A stretch of DNA of 64,000 bases from Mortierella sp. BCC40632 (taxonomy: Eukaryota; Mortierellomycota; Mortierellomycetes; Mortierellales; Mortierellaceae). The stretch's first letter is position 1; each line of letters starts with the position of its first letter. The stretch covers positions 165,001 to 229,000 of the forward strand of contig WAEK01000015.1 of the NCBI GenBank assembly GCA_011634665.1, read 5' to 3'. Below, one piece after another: positions 34,277-46,922 of the stretch. A program made the position numbers and the translations under genes. Below the pieces are notes generated by a model. The model was not told the origin of the DNA, searched no databases, and saw only the letters and a program-made list of their open reading frames with translations.

Positions 34277-35368
34277 TTACTTCTTCTTGGAGACACCGAC
34301 GACACGGCCGCGACGACCGGTGGTCTTGGTGTGCTGACCGCGGACACGGACACCCCAGTAGTGACGGAGACCACGATGAGCACGGATCTTCTTGAGACGC
34401 TCCAAGTCCTCACGCATCTGGTTGTCGAGACCGTTGGCCAAGAGCTGGGTGTACTTGCCATCGACAAAGTTCTTCTGTCTGTTGAGGAACCACTGAGGAA
34501 TCTTGTACTGAGTGGGGTTCTGCATGATGGTGACAAGACGCTCGAGCTCTTCGTTGGTGAGCTCACCAGCTCTAGATAAATTAATTGGGAAATAGAAAAA
34601 GAGAGGACCACCATGGTCAATCCAAAAATGCTCAATCGTCCTTTGACTAAATGCCCAGATTCTTCTTGTTGGCTCCTGGTCTTTGTTCAGTGGGTCTAGC
34701 CACTTTAAATGTCGAATACAAAAAAAAAGCGTCGCTCGGGTATTCTTTTCCTGAGAATAGAATTCCTGAAGGCCTCTTCTTGATATCCACAATTCTAATT
34801 GTCAATATTGATGTTGTTGATGCGCTTGCTCTCATTTGAAGAGTAAAAAAATAAACAGCATACTGCGGCGCCTTTTTCTGAAAAAAGGAGGTCGGTGCGT
34901 ACTGCGGTAGCTATCCTGTTGACGATTCGTTCAAAGCTGACAACGGTGATCGACGAGTGGTAAAAGTCATATCCCTCAGATAATAGGTTGTCAAGAGGTT
35001 GCTTCCATGTCCTGCTATACTGTTTCCAGGATCCTGGTAGTGTAAAAAAGTAAAATTCCTCTGATTCCAGATACTGGCGAATAAACGCACCTCTTTTTAA
35101 GGTCGATATCGGCCTTCTTGCAGACCAAGTTGGCATAACGACGACCAACACCCTTGATGTTGGTCTATTAAAGCAGAAAGGAAAGAGAAAGAATAAGAGT
35201 GGTCAGTGGGACTGGGGAGATTTGATGGACTGATGTGTACTGTTTCATTAGATCTTGCAGAGCTTGTAGTCTTACCATGGCGAACATGATCTTGGTCTTG
35301 CCCTCAACGTTGGTGTTGAGGACACGGAGAATGTGCTGGAACTGACCTTTCTCGGGGACAAGGAGAGA
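34277..35368 (-). CDS. RPS18: 40S ribosomal protein uS13 (S18)
   Basis: A small-subunit protein at the head of the 40S. Three exons close in phase: 35368-35276 ([20 protein letters not shown]), 35164-35091 ([19 protein letters not shown]) and 34571-34277 ([43 protein letters not shown], ending GVSKKK). The first listed exon starts directly at Ser-2, so the ATG must be a separate exon ending exactly after ATG. A candidate is 35805-35803, followed by GTTCGT. It gives 154 residues in total, the expected length. The gene lies head-to-head with the RPA-interacting-protein gene, with a tRNA between. Confidence 0.95.
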
Positions 35369-35958
35369 CTATAGTGGCGAAATCAGATGAAGAGCAGATT
35401 CCAGAGTTAATCCTCATGCTCCAGTATTTTTTTTTAGATTGGTAGGAATCGCCACTCCCCAAGGGGGAAAAGAATGAACGAGATCCTGGCAAGATGATCA
35501 AGGGTTGTCCTGATGTTGAGAAAAAAGCGTCCATGAGCATATATCATCGTGGGTCCTGTCTATTTCATCGGACCGATCATCCTTCAAATCTTTGACATCC
35601 AGGCTGATCAAAAAATAATCCTGGTTACCCTCCACAGGGCAAGTAAATAGTCCATGTTTCCACCCATCTATGAGTGCCTGTTTTCTGTATCGACTCCAAA
35701 GGTTCATAAAGTACTGCTGAGACTCTGGTTGATATGATATTCTCGATCGATGGATAGACTCATCCCCAACTCAGTCCCACATCCGCCTCGGCAACTACGA
35801 ACCATCTTTGTTCTTTAGTTTGGAAGAGAAAGTCCAGTATGGGCACAAGAGGAAAGCCAAATTTGACCGAGGTTCTAATGTGGCTTAAGCTGATGAACAC
35901 GTGACTCAACCCGGTTGCCTGTTGGAGCCGAGAGATTTCAATTTTGCACAAGCATCCT

Positions 35959-36075
35959 GTCAACTTGGCCGAGTGGTTAAGGCGTATGCCTGCTACTTAG
36001 GACCATGACCTGTTCATGGTCCGAGCTTGCTAGTGTATTCCATTTGGAGCGCAGGTTCGATCCCTGCAGTTGACG
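35959..36075 (+). tRNA. tRNA-Ser (anticodon GCT) with 36-nt intron
   Basis: The acceptor stem GTCAACT/AGTTGAC pairs fully. The A box TGGCCGAGTGG and the B box GGTTCGATCCC are present. The T arm is GCAGG-TTCGATC-CCTGC. The class II variable arm TCC-ATTT-GGA fits serine. The anticodon loop reads CTGCTA with GCT at 35992-35994. After the base following the anticodon, an intron (35996-36031) interrupts the loop. The anticodon stem TATGC pairs with GTGTA using two G-U pairs. The intron contains a perfect 9-bp hairpin (GGACCATGA/TCATGGTCC). The spliced length is 81 nt. Confidence 0.93.
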
Positions 36076-36369
36076 ATATCTTTTTGCATTCCTTGCATGG
36101 GGATGCATTCACCTTTTTCTCAGCCAAGCCAACGAGAGACGACGAGCACCGCACGCCCCCCTGAGAGCCTCAGGGGTCGCCCTGGTATGGAGAACCAGCC
36201 TTGTCCAATGCGCTACTGGCATGCTCAAAAGGTGTGAGTGTGAAGACTTTGTCATAAAGGTCTTCTTGGTGCAGTCACAGGCGAACCGCCCCCAAGCGTT
36301 TTCCCTTTTTTGCATCTCCCCCCTCTCTCTCTCTCTCTCCCTCTTCAATCGACGCCACCATCATCACTC

Positions 36370-38049
36370 ATGGAGTTTACTTTCACGAATCCTACTTTCA
36401 CTGCTCAGAATGGCTCCGCACCTGCATCAATACCCAACCCCAACATAGACTCTTCAGAGAATGGACAGAGCACACTGGGATTCGGATCAGGATTCGTTCC
36501 AGGGACTCAGGCTGGACCTGGAAACCCATTTCAGGATCAAGGCCAACTGCAAAGCACTACCCAAGCCTTTACTTTCTCACCATCCAACGCTGGCCCATCC
36601 TTTGCACCTGTGGCTGCATCTTGGACATCGAGTGCAATGTCCGATGACAGTAATCCTTATGACAGAACCGCCCTCACACGAGCCCATGGTGTAGGGAGCA
36701 CCAAGCGGTGGCGCGAGAGACTCATCACCCAAATCGAGGATCGCATCAAGAACCAGAGGATTGCACTGAACAATGCTCGACGGAGAGGACTCTTTTCAAG
36801 AGATTTTGGACAAGATCCAGTTCAACCATCCCTGTCTAACCCTTCTAATACTCAGGGTACACCGATCCTTGTGGCCAGTCAAGGCGAACAACAGACAAGC
36901 TCTGGATTGGAACATGGAGCCGACGCTAGTCATAGTGCCGCCGTACCACCACAAGACACCACTAATTTAGTCTCTACGGAAGCTGATCGGGTAAGAGGTG
37001 GTCATATTTGGTCGACTGGCTTTTTGTTTTGTTTTGATCCGCGGTGATTTTTTTCCTCTACCATCGGCCATCGATGAAGATGCTTGCATGTCCTCTTCTC
37101 AAAAGGCTCAGCATTACGATTTGTGCTAGTTTATTCAACTCGTCCATTTTCACCCCCCCTTTTTTTTCTCTCTCTCTCTCTCTCTCTTTGAATGCACAGA
37201 GGTTAGTTGCTGAGGTATGGGAGACGTTTAAACGAGAAAACTACGATTCACTCGTGGAAGCATTTCAAGGAATGTCGGATGCAGAGATCGAGAGCATTGA
37301 GCAAGATATTCTCCAGTACCAATGTATGTGGATATTGCAGGTCGTCAGAAACAGTGATAAGGATGCGAGAAAGAAGGAGTGAAGAGAAGAAGAAGAAGAA
37401 GAAGAAGATGAAAGTGACTCAACAGTCGTTTTTTTTTTTTTTTTAATTTATTTACTATATATTTTGCCTCTACACGCTGTATCATAGATTCAATGCAGAT
37501 TGATCCTAGCTACGAAGTAGCCATGGACCTAGAACAGGAAGAGATGGAACAAACCATTGAGCAGTACGCACGATTAGAGAGCATCAAGTCAGTGGAAAAG
37601 CAGTACAACGACCCTGAGATCGCTGCGGCAATATCATTTTCCATGTCAATGTTACTTCACCGACCCTGCATCCGTTGCCAACAAGAGGAAACACGACTTC
37701 AATTGGAAGACCAACCGAAAATAGGATGCCTCTCTTGTGGATTCAGTGTAGAGAATGATGTTCTTGTGTACATTGCGACCGCTGCGCGAAACCATAGGTA
37801 AGTTGACTCATCTTATCGGCCAATGGTTGTCACTCAAAAAAAAAAGCCATTCTTTCTTTTGCCCAGTCGTGTGTAAGAGAGAGAAATCGATACAGATGAT
37901 GATGAAGAGCACCGAGCATGATGGCTAATAAATACTGTATGTTGACTCTATTCTACTATAGTCAGGGGTGTCCAGGGCAGCTTCAGATTGCCCACGACGA
38001 GGATACTGGATTGTTGATTATGTGTTCCCAGTGCGAGCTCTTGGCGTGA
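36370..38049 (+). CDS. RPA-interacting protein (RPAIN/RIP-alpha family)
   Basis: Members bind replication protein A and help carry it into the nucleus in animals. The fungal role is inferred from the family. Exons 36370-36990, 37200-37323, 37488-37797 and 37962-38049 join in phase, giving 380 residues. Residues 1-110 are a low-complexity Ser/Pro/Gly/Gln extension. The N-terminal RIP motif is STKRWRERLITQIEDRI with a basic NNARRR. The middle has EVWETFKRENYD and MSDAEIESIEQDI. The C-terminal zinc-binding region has CIRCQQ, CLSCGF, SQGCPG and CSQCE. The N-terminal extension makes it longer than animal homologues (about 220 residues). Confidence 0.85.
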
Positions 38050-38472
38050 GCATTCCAAACAAACAGAACGAAAGAGAAAGAAAAAAAAGAAAGTATGCTC
38101 AACCGACGACGGAGGATGGAAGGAAATCCAAGAAGTAACAAACTCGGATGGAGCCATTGGGAAGGAAAGGGAGGGAGGATATCACTTTCGTGATTGAGCC
38201 ATATGTGGTGTCTTTTTTTTTTTTTTTTTTTTTTTTTTTACTATTGGCTTGTTCTCAATGGGCGCCCACACTAGAAAAAGATTTAGAGTCGAGAAGATGG
38301 CTCAATTTGTATAGAGACTCTATTCTTTTTACCTTTCATATGTGCCTCATGAGCTTGTTTGCGGCATTGGGCTGATATAATTGAGTTGGTACAGGTCGCG
38401 ATGTACCGCCCTCAAGTGTTCATGTCGACATAGCGCAGGCCAGGTGCCAGAGTCAAGTGCAAGAACAGAAAA

Positions 38473-38522
<50 letters not shown>

Positions 38523-39732
38523 ACACACACACACATACACATACACACGAATACACAGAAGGCGAGAGTCGCGGATATGCACACAAATGTCGCGGAATGC
38601 GAATGAGTTGGGGAAAAGGCGGGTGCGTTGAGCCTAGAACCGATGTGTTTGTATACTACAAACGGCAAGGATGCGAACAAAAGAAGCAAAGGAAGCGAGA
38701 GATGGGTGGACAGAAAGATAGGCGTGCGAGCAAGCGAGCAAGCGAGCGCATGGGCACAATGACATGGCACTTTACGAGTGCGGTTTCTCAAGAGGTGAAG
38801 CGGAGTGTGTGGCATGAACAGACAGACAGACTGACTGACCCTGTGTACATACACACTCATCACTCCTATACTACTCCACTCCTCACTCCCATTTTTTCAT
38901 TACTACAACCACCACCCCCACTCAAGAGAGGCCATTTTCCCATCAGACATTACTATGTAGTCGACTTTTGGTGTTTGCCCCTGTTCCCTGCCCTGTCCTG
39001 TTCCTGGTCCTGCAAGCACTCCTCTCTCCCACCCCACCACTGTCTCTCACACATTCACACTCACTCACACTCTCATTTTTTTTTTTTTTTTTTTTTTTTT
39101 CACTCGGTACCCACCTATCCCATCCCCACCCCTGTCCTGCCCTGTCTGCCTTTGACTCCCTTCACTCTCTGGTGCTTTGTTCTCTTTCTTTCTCTTTCAC
39201 TCACACCCTCGCCCTCACCCTCACCTTCACTCTCCCCCTTCCCTCTCTCTCTCACTCTCCCCACTCTTCTCTCTTCTCCCCCCTTCTCCGGTTTGGATCA
39301 GATCATCTCACCCAAGGGGTGGTTTGGCTTTCGCCATCCCTATCCATCGCAAATCCATCCAAATCCGGCCATCCACCCAAATCAAATCCATCCGGCTGTC
39401 CATCGGTCATCTTTCTTTGTCAAAATCGGCTCCCCACTCCCCACTCTTTCCCTTTCTCTCCCTGCAACCTCTCTCTCTCTCTATATCTCTCTCTCTCTCT
39501 CTAACCTGGCTTCTTCCCCCTTCCCCTTTCCTGTGACCATCTCCCGTTTAACGCATCTTGTTTCCTTTTCTCCTCTCTCATCTCTCTGTTATATTCTCTC
39601 CTCTTTTTTCCAATCTTTGGGCTGCTCTCGCCATCCATCCAGGACCAACTGTCCTGATCCGTTTGCTCCCCATCGATGTTCCCCGGCCCCGTGGCTCTGA
39701 TACCTTTTACATACTCTTTCTCTTTCTCTTCC

Positions 39733-39772
<40 letters not shown>

Positions 39773-39959
39773 CCTGTCCCAAGCCTCCCTACGCCCGCCT
39801 GTCTTCCTGCCTACCTCGTTCGCTCACTCACTTTCACTCTCTCATTCACTCTCATTTACATACTCTTTCTCTTTTCTCTCTCTCCCTCTCTCTCCTTCCT
39901 CCTCTCCCTGATCCCCCCCCACTGTCCGGCAGAGTAGAACAACATCGGCCTCCGATTCA
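38050..39959. promoter_or_regulatory. Upstream region and probable CT-rich leader of the F-box gene
   Basis: It contains a 25-nt poly-T (38212-38239), an (AC)n tract (38477-38548) and a pyrimidine-rich block from about 39000 to 39930 with several CT runs. A 439-codon open frame (38381-39700) crosses it but consists of translated repeats. The pyrimidine-rich stretch ends 30 bases before ATG 39960, like the leaders of other genes here, so it is probably promoter plus 5' UTR. That reading is inference. Confidence 0.4.
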
Positions 39960-41778
39960 ATGCAGCTGCAGGCAGACCGGGAGCACTTCGTCGGCATCTG
40001 CGGCGGCTCTTCCGGATCATCTTCATCCTCGGCCTCGGCCTCTCCCTCGTGCTCCCCTCCAGGCAAAGACTCGCCTCTTAGCCTTCTCGCCGTCGCCAAC
40101 CTTCGGCGGCCAAGAGCCTCGTCCCGGGCCAAGGACAGGGCCAAGGACAAGGCTCGGACCCACAGGGCTGCGGACAAGGACAACAACAAAGACTCGTCTT
40201 CCAGCTGCAGCAGCAATTCTACTACTACTCCTACTACTACTACTACAACAACAACTACTACTACTACTATCCACCCCAATCAAAGCTGCAACTTTTACTG
40301 CAAGGACGGGCCAATGCCAATGGCTCCTGCAGAGCCCCAGCACCTGCACTCGCAGCAGCCCTCTCCTGCTCCTGCTCCTGTCAGCAACGACTCTGCACCC
40401 GTCTCCTCGGTTTCACCATCGTCGTCCTCAATATTGTCCGCCTCCTCTATAATAACGACAGCAACAGCGGCAACAGCAGCGACAGCAACAGCAGCAATAG
40501 CAGCAACAGCAACAATAGCAACAGCAACAACAACCACAATATCAGCCATTACAGCAGCAGCAGCAGCAACAACAACAGCAACAGCTGCTACAGCTACAGT
40601 TACAACCACAACAGCAGCAGACACTCTAATGACTATTGTCTCTGCGCCATCTCTTGTCCCGTCATGCGATCCCCATAGAATGCATCCTTTCAACACAGAC
40701 AACAGCATCCGTCACGGTGCCCATTGCAGTTGCGGCTGCCAAACCAGCCACGCCACAACAGACAACACCACTTCTACCACCATTCCTTTCACCATTCCTT
40801 CCTCTTTCTCGACCTTTTCCTCGACCTCTTCCACGCCCTCTTCCACGTCCACCACGACCACGACGGCAGCGACTACGACCATGACCACGACCATGGGCAT
40901 TGCCACGGCAGGCAACACTGCTACTCATTCTCATTCCTCGGTGTCTATTGAACCTAGTCCACCCAGGGATTATGAATCACTCTCTTCGTGGAGCACTGTC
41001 CCTCCTCCTCCTCCGCCACCTCCTCCACCTGCACCCCGCATCGATCCTAGCAGCACAGCCATGCCTCGGACAATGAATATGCCCAATGGCTCGGTCATCC
41101 ACCCTGGGACCTTTTCCTCTCCTTCCTCTTCTTCTTCTTCTTCCTCTTCCTCTCCATCCTCCACTCCTCATCGCTGGCCGACCCATCCTCCTCCACAATA
41201 TCATCCTTCTCCACAAGATTCTGTTTTGTTTCCTACTTTGTGGCCATGTCCCAATCCTCCTTCTTCGGGTCTGGCTGCCACGCCTTTGAGCGGATCGGTT
41301 TTTGGTCCTTCTAGTTTTACGTCGACGTCTAGTTGGACCCTACCATCGACCTCTTCCTTTCTTGCTGGCATTCCCTCCTCCTCCTCCTCCTCCTCCTCCT
41401 CCTCCTCCTCCTCCTCCTCCTCCTCCTCGCCATCAGTAATATTACCACCATCCTTACCGCCTAGTACGGCCAGTCATTTGTTCCAACTCCCGTCGGAACT
41501 TCTTTTTAACATTCTTTGGTAAGTTGAGGTGTTTAATGAAAAAAAAAAAAAAAAAAAAGGAGATTGCTATCTCTCTCTCTCTCCACACACACAAAGGTGC
41601 ACTGACATTCTTCATTGAACGCGTTCTTTTTTATTATATTACTATTTATTTATTCCAATTATTCTTTTCAAGCCAACTTGGCGTTGCGGATCTCTCGCGT
41701 CTAGCCCAGGTAAGATAAAAAAAAAAAGAAAAAAAGAAAAGAAAAAAAGAAATTCTTTAGCGTGTGTGTATGTGTGTA

Positions 41779-41823
<45 letters not shown>

Positions 41824-43052
41824 CGAAAGAGTGTGTGAGAGGAAGAGGGAGTGTGTGTGATTGGGGATTATTAAAACATTTTTTCATTTTTCATTTTATT
41901 TTTTTTATTTTTTTTTTTTTTTTTTGTTGGTGTCAGTCGACCCGACCGGAAGCGAGAAAGAAAGAAAAAAAAAGAAAGAGAAAGAGAAAGAGAGAAGAAG
42001 AAAAAAAAAAAGGAAAAAAGGGGGGGGGGGGGGTAGAGAGAGAGAGAGAGAGAGAGAAAGAAAAAACTGAAAAGAGCAAAAAAGAATTATGAATGAAAAA
42101 AAAAGATGGCAAAACAGTGAACGGTAAACGGTGAATGGCGGTGAAGTTGAAGGTGGTTGGATGAGAGTTTTTTGTGGAGATATAATACAACAACCATTTG
42201 CTCCCTTTGTACCTGCATGCGCATTGCTACTGCTGGGTTTCGGAGCCATTCATCTGCATTTTTTTTTTTTTTTTTTTTTTTTTTTTGCATTTTTTGCATT
42301 TTTTACTTACTTTTTTTTTCTTTGTTCTTTTTACTCTACTATCCTCCCCCTACTCCTCTCCCACCTCTCTTCCTTTTCTTTTCTTTTCTTTTTTTTTCTC
42401 TTCTTTTTCTTCTTACTTTCTCTTTCGGTTCTGGTTCTCATGTTGCGCTCCCCCAAGGAGAGTGAACAGAGAGAAAGAAAGAAAGAGAGTGAGAGAGAGC
42501 CTGGTCAAGATACTCTGGCAGCCTTGTTTGTGCTCAGAGTATGAAGAAACGAAAAGAAAAGACCCATTTGTGTTTGCTCAGCTGTCTGCTGAGGAGTATG
42601 TGTGTGTATATGTGTGTGTATGTGTATGTGTGTGTATGTGTGTGTATATGTGTGTGTATGTGTATGTGTGTGTATGTGTGTGTGTGTGTGTGTATGTGCG
42701 CGTTTGTGCGTGTGTGCAAGATGCAAAGGAGAAATGCGTGTGCGTGAGAGCATGGTGCCCAGCAACGGGTTGTTGTTGTTGTTGTTTTTGTTGCTATTGT
42801 TGATATTGTGTCGGCTGCTTTCTTGTGTGTGAGAACGAAACGATGAAATGCAAATTGTTCGTGTGCGTGTATGTGTGGAGGGAGTATGGAAAAGAGAGAG
42901 AGAGAGAGAGAGAGCGGGACGGGAGGTGTGCAAATGACCTTGTCCTCGGGAATGACTTGCAGACAGACAACGTGAGAGAGCGAGAGCAAGAGTCTCCCTC
43001 TTTTCTGATTGAGAGAGAGAGAGATATCCCAGGCCCAATAAAAAGAAAAAAA

Positions 43053-43096
<44 letters not shown>

Positions 43097-43111
43097 AGTG
43101 AGAGCGTGAGC

Positions 43112-43142
<31 letters not shown>

Positions 43143-45475
43143 CGAGCCAACAAGAGCACAGAAGATCGATTGTGGCTCGCCCTTATCTCGGACCCTTGGT
43201 CGTGCTGATGTGAATTATGCTGGCCAATCCCGTCCCTGCTGCACTGTGCCTGGCCGGGCATGGGGTCGCGCCCAAATATACACACGCAGACATACATATT
43301 CTCATGCGGGTATTCCCCGCATACAAATGGACATTGCATACACGCACATTCACACACTTCCACACACATACACACACACACATGTCACTGTCGTTGTCTC
43401 TCTCTCTCTCTCTCTCTCTCGCTCTCTCTCCCTTTGCGCCTCTCTCTCTCTATTACTCTCTCCTCGCCTAATTGCCCTTTTGCTGCCTTGACCCTTCATA
43501 AGGCTGCACATCCTGACCTGACTTACGTTTCATCTTGGTTGCAATTTCGGCCGATCTAACCTCCTGTCTCTCTTTCTCTCTCTCCCTCTCTCTCTCTCTC
43601 CCTCTCTCTCTCTCTCCCTCTCTCCCGCCACCTGCAGACAAGCAAGCAAGGGGCCAGATTTGTCCGCGACCCAAGTCTTTGGAGAACCAAGAGCAAGCGC
43701 CACGTGCTCTACCATCCCCGACATCTGAGCGCCGTACCAGAGCCAATCCCTTGGCTTTCATATTACAAATACCTGGACCAAAACAGTCGTCGACTTCAAC
43801 AAAACTGGGATGAGGCCATCCCTCAGGCCGTCTATGTCCTCGAAGATCATTCAGGACTTGTTTCATGTCTTGAGCTGTCCATGTGGACTTTGGTGACAGG
43901 TTCGATGGACTCTACCGTCCGTGTCTGGGACCTCCGGACCCTGCAGTGTGTTCAAGTCATGCATTCCCACCAGTCCTTGACTTGTGTCTCGCTCTCCGAG
44001 GCCGCCAATGCCGTTTGTGCACGGACATCATTCGGGTAAGCGATTACTATCATTATTTTTTTTTTCTCTCTTTTCTTTTGTGTGAGCCTTTCCCTTTCGT
44101 GTTGTGTTGGTGTTCCCATCCCCTCTCGGCTGACTCTTCTTTTTCTTCTTTTTTTCCCATGATGCTCCTTGGTTATTTTTTTTTCTTTTCCCTCTCTTAG
44201 CGGTCTGTATATCTGGGATATCAACACAGGAGAGGTCATTTTGCGGGACGATTCTGCGATGCCCTATATCGCAAGTTTTATCTACATGGATGATGTTTAC
44301 ATCGGTTACGGACAATGTGATGGTGTGATCACTGTTTTTGACTGGAGTTCCCGTACTAGCCTCGAGGTCGTTGGCACTTACAAGGCACACGAGGGCGATG
44401 TAAGTGTCCTCTGTCTATGCACACATGCTCGCTTGCTCTCTTTGTTGTTGTTATTATTGTTGTTGTTGTTGTTTTCCTCTCCTTCTTTTCCTATCTATCT
44501 CTCTCTCTCTCTCGTTCGCTCTCTTTTGAAGAGAAAGGAGAGCTAAATGTCGAACCATCGTATAACTAACGGTCTTCTCTTGCCCTTTTTCATTCTTTTG
44601 TCTCCTTGCGTAGGTAATCCATGTCAGCATCAAAAACGGCAAATATGTCATCTCGGCGAGCACCAACGGGGAAACTTTGGTCTATTCGCTTGCTCAATCC
44701 CGAGTCGTGGAGAGAATTCTTTTGCCTCATGCTACTCAGGCCATTCAATTCACTCCCACCATTCATGGAGACAAGGCCATGTTCTCGACTCGGGATGCTG
44801 TTTACGAATACGAACTGATGTTGGGTCGACGTCGTGTGTCGATCGAAGGAGACGCTCCGATGACTCAATCTTTGGAACAGGCCCATCTCGCACCATGGAG
44901 ACACGAATCAGGTCAATCCACTGACGAGGTCGACAACGCGTCTGAAATGGAAATGGATCGGGATCCAAGTGAAAGAGAGAGTGGTACACGGACGAATCAT
45001 CGGAGGAGGGAATCTCATCTCCATGCATTGACTCCCACCTCTCCCTCCAAGACACACCCTACCCCGGGTCGAGTCTGGAAGACTTCGAATAGCCTCCTTT
45101 CACAAATACGCCAAAGGGTGGGGATGGCGAGTACGACGAGTTCGGATCAAGAACGACTTCAAGTCCCGACACGGTTTCCAAGATTGGCAAGCGTTTATTG
45201 TCTACCGCGGACGAGTCCCTGGCTGGACCATGGCACGACCTCGGCACGGGATTCTTATGGAGTGTTTATGCCTCAGAACTGTACTCGACTGAACGAGATT
45301 TCTGTTTATACAAGAGCGACCAAGCAAGTGAAACAGATCCGAGGTCCTGCCGTGGATGCGGTTCTGTCGGATGCACTCCGAAATCGGTACTATACGACCA
45401 TGGAGTGCAACCAGCACTGTGCTGTAGTTAGTTCAGGAAGCAAGATCTACATTATCTCGTTTTTACCAACAGAAG

Positions 45476-45480
<5 letters not shown>
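39960..45480 (+). CDS. F-box and WD40-repeat protein with long Ser/Thr-rich N-terminus
   Basis: Probably a substrate receptor of an SCF ubiquitin ligase: the F-box binds Skp1 and the WD40 propeller binds substrates. Exons 39960-41518, 41673-41709, 43638-44035, 44201-44399 and 44614-45480 close in phase, giving 1019 residues. Residues 1-500 are low-complexity (poly-Ser, poly-Thr, Ala/Thr and Pro runs coded by CAG/CAA, ACT and TCC repeats). The F-box spans the first two introns: FQLPSELLFNIL, then QLGVADLSRLAQ, then DPSLWR. The WD40 part includes LEDHSGLVSCL, STVRVWDLRTL, GGLYIWDINTGEV and HEGDVIHVSIKNGKYVISA. After about residue 780 an acidic and Ser-rich insert interrupts before a last blade-like segment (CNQHCAVVSSGSKIYIISF). 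Intron 2 (41710-43637, 1.9 kb) is unusually long and packed with GT, AG and T repeats. The start codon is the first in frame after the CT-rich leader but could lie further in. Confidence 0.85.
42598..42722 (+). repeat. (GT)n-rich microsatellite in F-box gene intron 2
   Basis: About 125 bases of GTGTGT/GTATGT alternation lie within the 1.9-kb second intron. AG runs follow at 42895-42915 and 43063-43137, and another AG run at 41781-41822 precedes it. Confidence 0.9.

Positions 45481-45523
<43 letters not shown>
45479..45523 (+). repeat. 45-nt poly-A run starting in the F-box stop codon
   Basis: The last two bases of the TAA stop are the first of 45 consecutive A residues. It is the longest homopolymer in the window, closely followed by the 43-nt A run at 11970-12012. 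Confidence 0.95.
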
Positions 45524-45526
<3 letters not shown>

Positions 45527-46864
45527 TCTAGATAAACAATGTAGATCTCTTTTTCTCTTTCTCTACTTTTCTCTTTCTCTATCTCTCTCACTGTGTGTGT
45601 GTGTGTGTTTCATGCGCGTTGACTTTAGCTGGAATGGAAAAGTGAGGTCATATTTGATATCCCCCGCTGGAGAGTGTCCTCCTATTTCTCTAGTACTTTA
45701 ATGGAAAGCTCTTTGTTCCAAACGACTTTTCGAGCCCCCCTCCAAAAGTAGTCTTGATGTTATAGATTTTCTCATAGTGCATCCCCATGGGGCATCCATA
45801 AACTATGACCACTTTGGAACAGTTGAGCTTGGACAAGTTGCTCCTTTCGAGTCAGAGCAACTTTATTCGATTGTTGCCCCTTCCCCTCCCCTCCCAAGCA
45901 CAGACACATCATCTCAGGAATATGAAGCTCTGTTCTCATAGGTCGCGTATACTTTTGATGATAATGTGCATTCCTGGAGCGAGTATCATCTATTGTCGTC
46001 AAGATGATCACGATCATCCGTCGTCCTTTGACTCTGGGCAACTACCAGGGTCCAGAGTCGTCCACCAAAGCTTTGTTGTTGATTTAGTGGAGGGTATGAA
46101 TGCGGGGGGCTGAAGGTTGCAATTGGCTTTGGTGATGAGTACTCTACTGCAAGAAGGTTGGGCTACCTTTTTTTTTTTTTTTTTTTTTTTTTTAAGGATG
46201 TTGAGGTCTTCTGAACAAAAGACTATTAGAGAGGAGGAAGAGGAAAAGGAAATGCGAAAGGGGGGAAGGGGAAGGCTCTTTTCTGGAACCATTTCTGTCT
46301 AGTGGTAAAAGGAATAGAGTCTCCAAGGTCAATGGAAAGTATATATTTGTATAGTTTTTGCAGGGTGATGGCAAGCTCTTGCAAGTCATGGTCGCGTGGT
46401 CGTCCATCTACATTTATCGCCTTTTTATCATTATTGTATTACTAACGTCTGATGGAAGCGCCTCGTATCAGGATGGAGTATGGAGAAGTAAGATTTGCTT
46501 CCTCTTGAGATAGCTATTGTGCGCCATTTCTCTTCTTGGAATCTAGGAAGAAAAGGAAGAAAAAGACTTGGAGAGAGCAGAGTGGGCTACTTGTGAAGAA
46601 AGTCATTATGAGCAGATTACTTTTTTATTTTTATTTTTTACAAAAGGTGGCATGGATGTTGCTACGGATATTAGATGACATCTAGTACCCATATCTTCCT
46701 TGTTGGGGTGAATACGCAAGGCGTCCTGGGATGATGTGGATCGCATGCTGACACGGTCTTGTTAGCTCACTTTTTTCCAGGAATCTGGTTGCAAACTCGA
46801 TCCAGAGCTCTCACAAATCAAGATCGACGAAAAGGTTAACCAAGTGAATAAAGGAGGGGATCTT

Positions 46865-46922
<58 letters not shown>

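Noticed and set aside
36150..36210. Two small hairpins downstream of the tRNA (CCCCTGAG/CTCAGGGG and CTGGT/ACCAG)
   Set aside because: They suggest a structured RNA but show no box C/D, H/ACA or other family signature. They may be chance pairing in a promoter.
38381..39700. 439-codon open frame upstream of the F-box gene
   Set aside because: It translates AC, CT and poly-T repeats into Thr/His, Leu/Ser and Phe runs, has no motif, and overlaps other repeat-coded frames. It is an artefact of low complexity.
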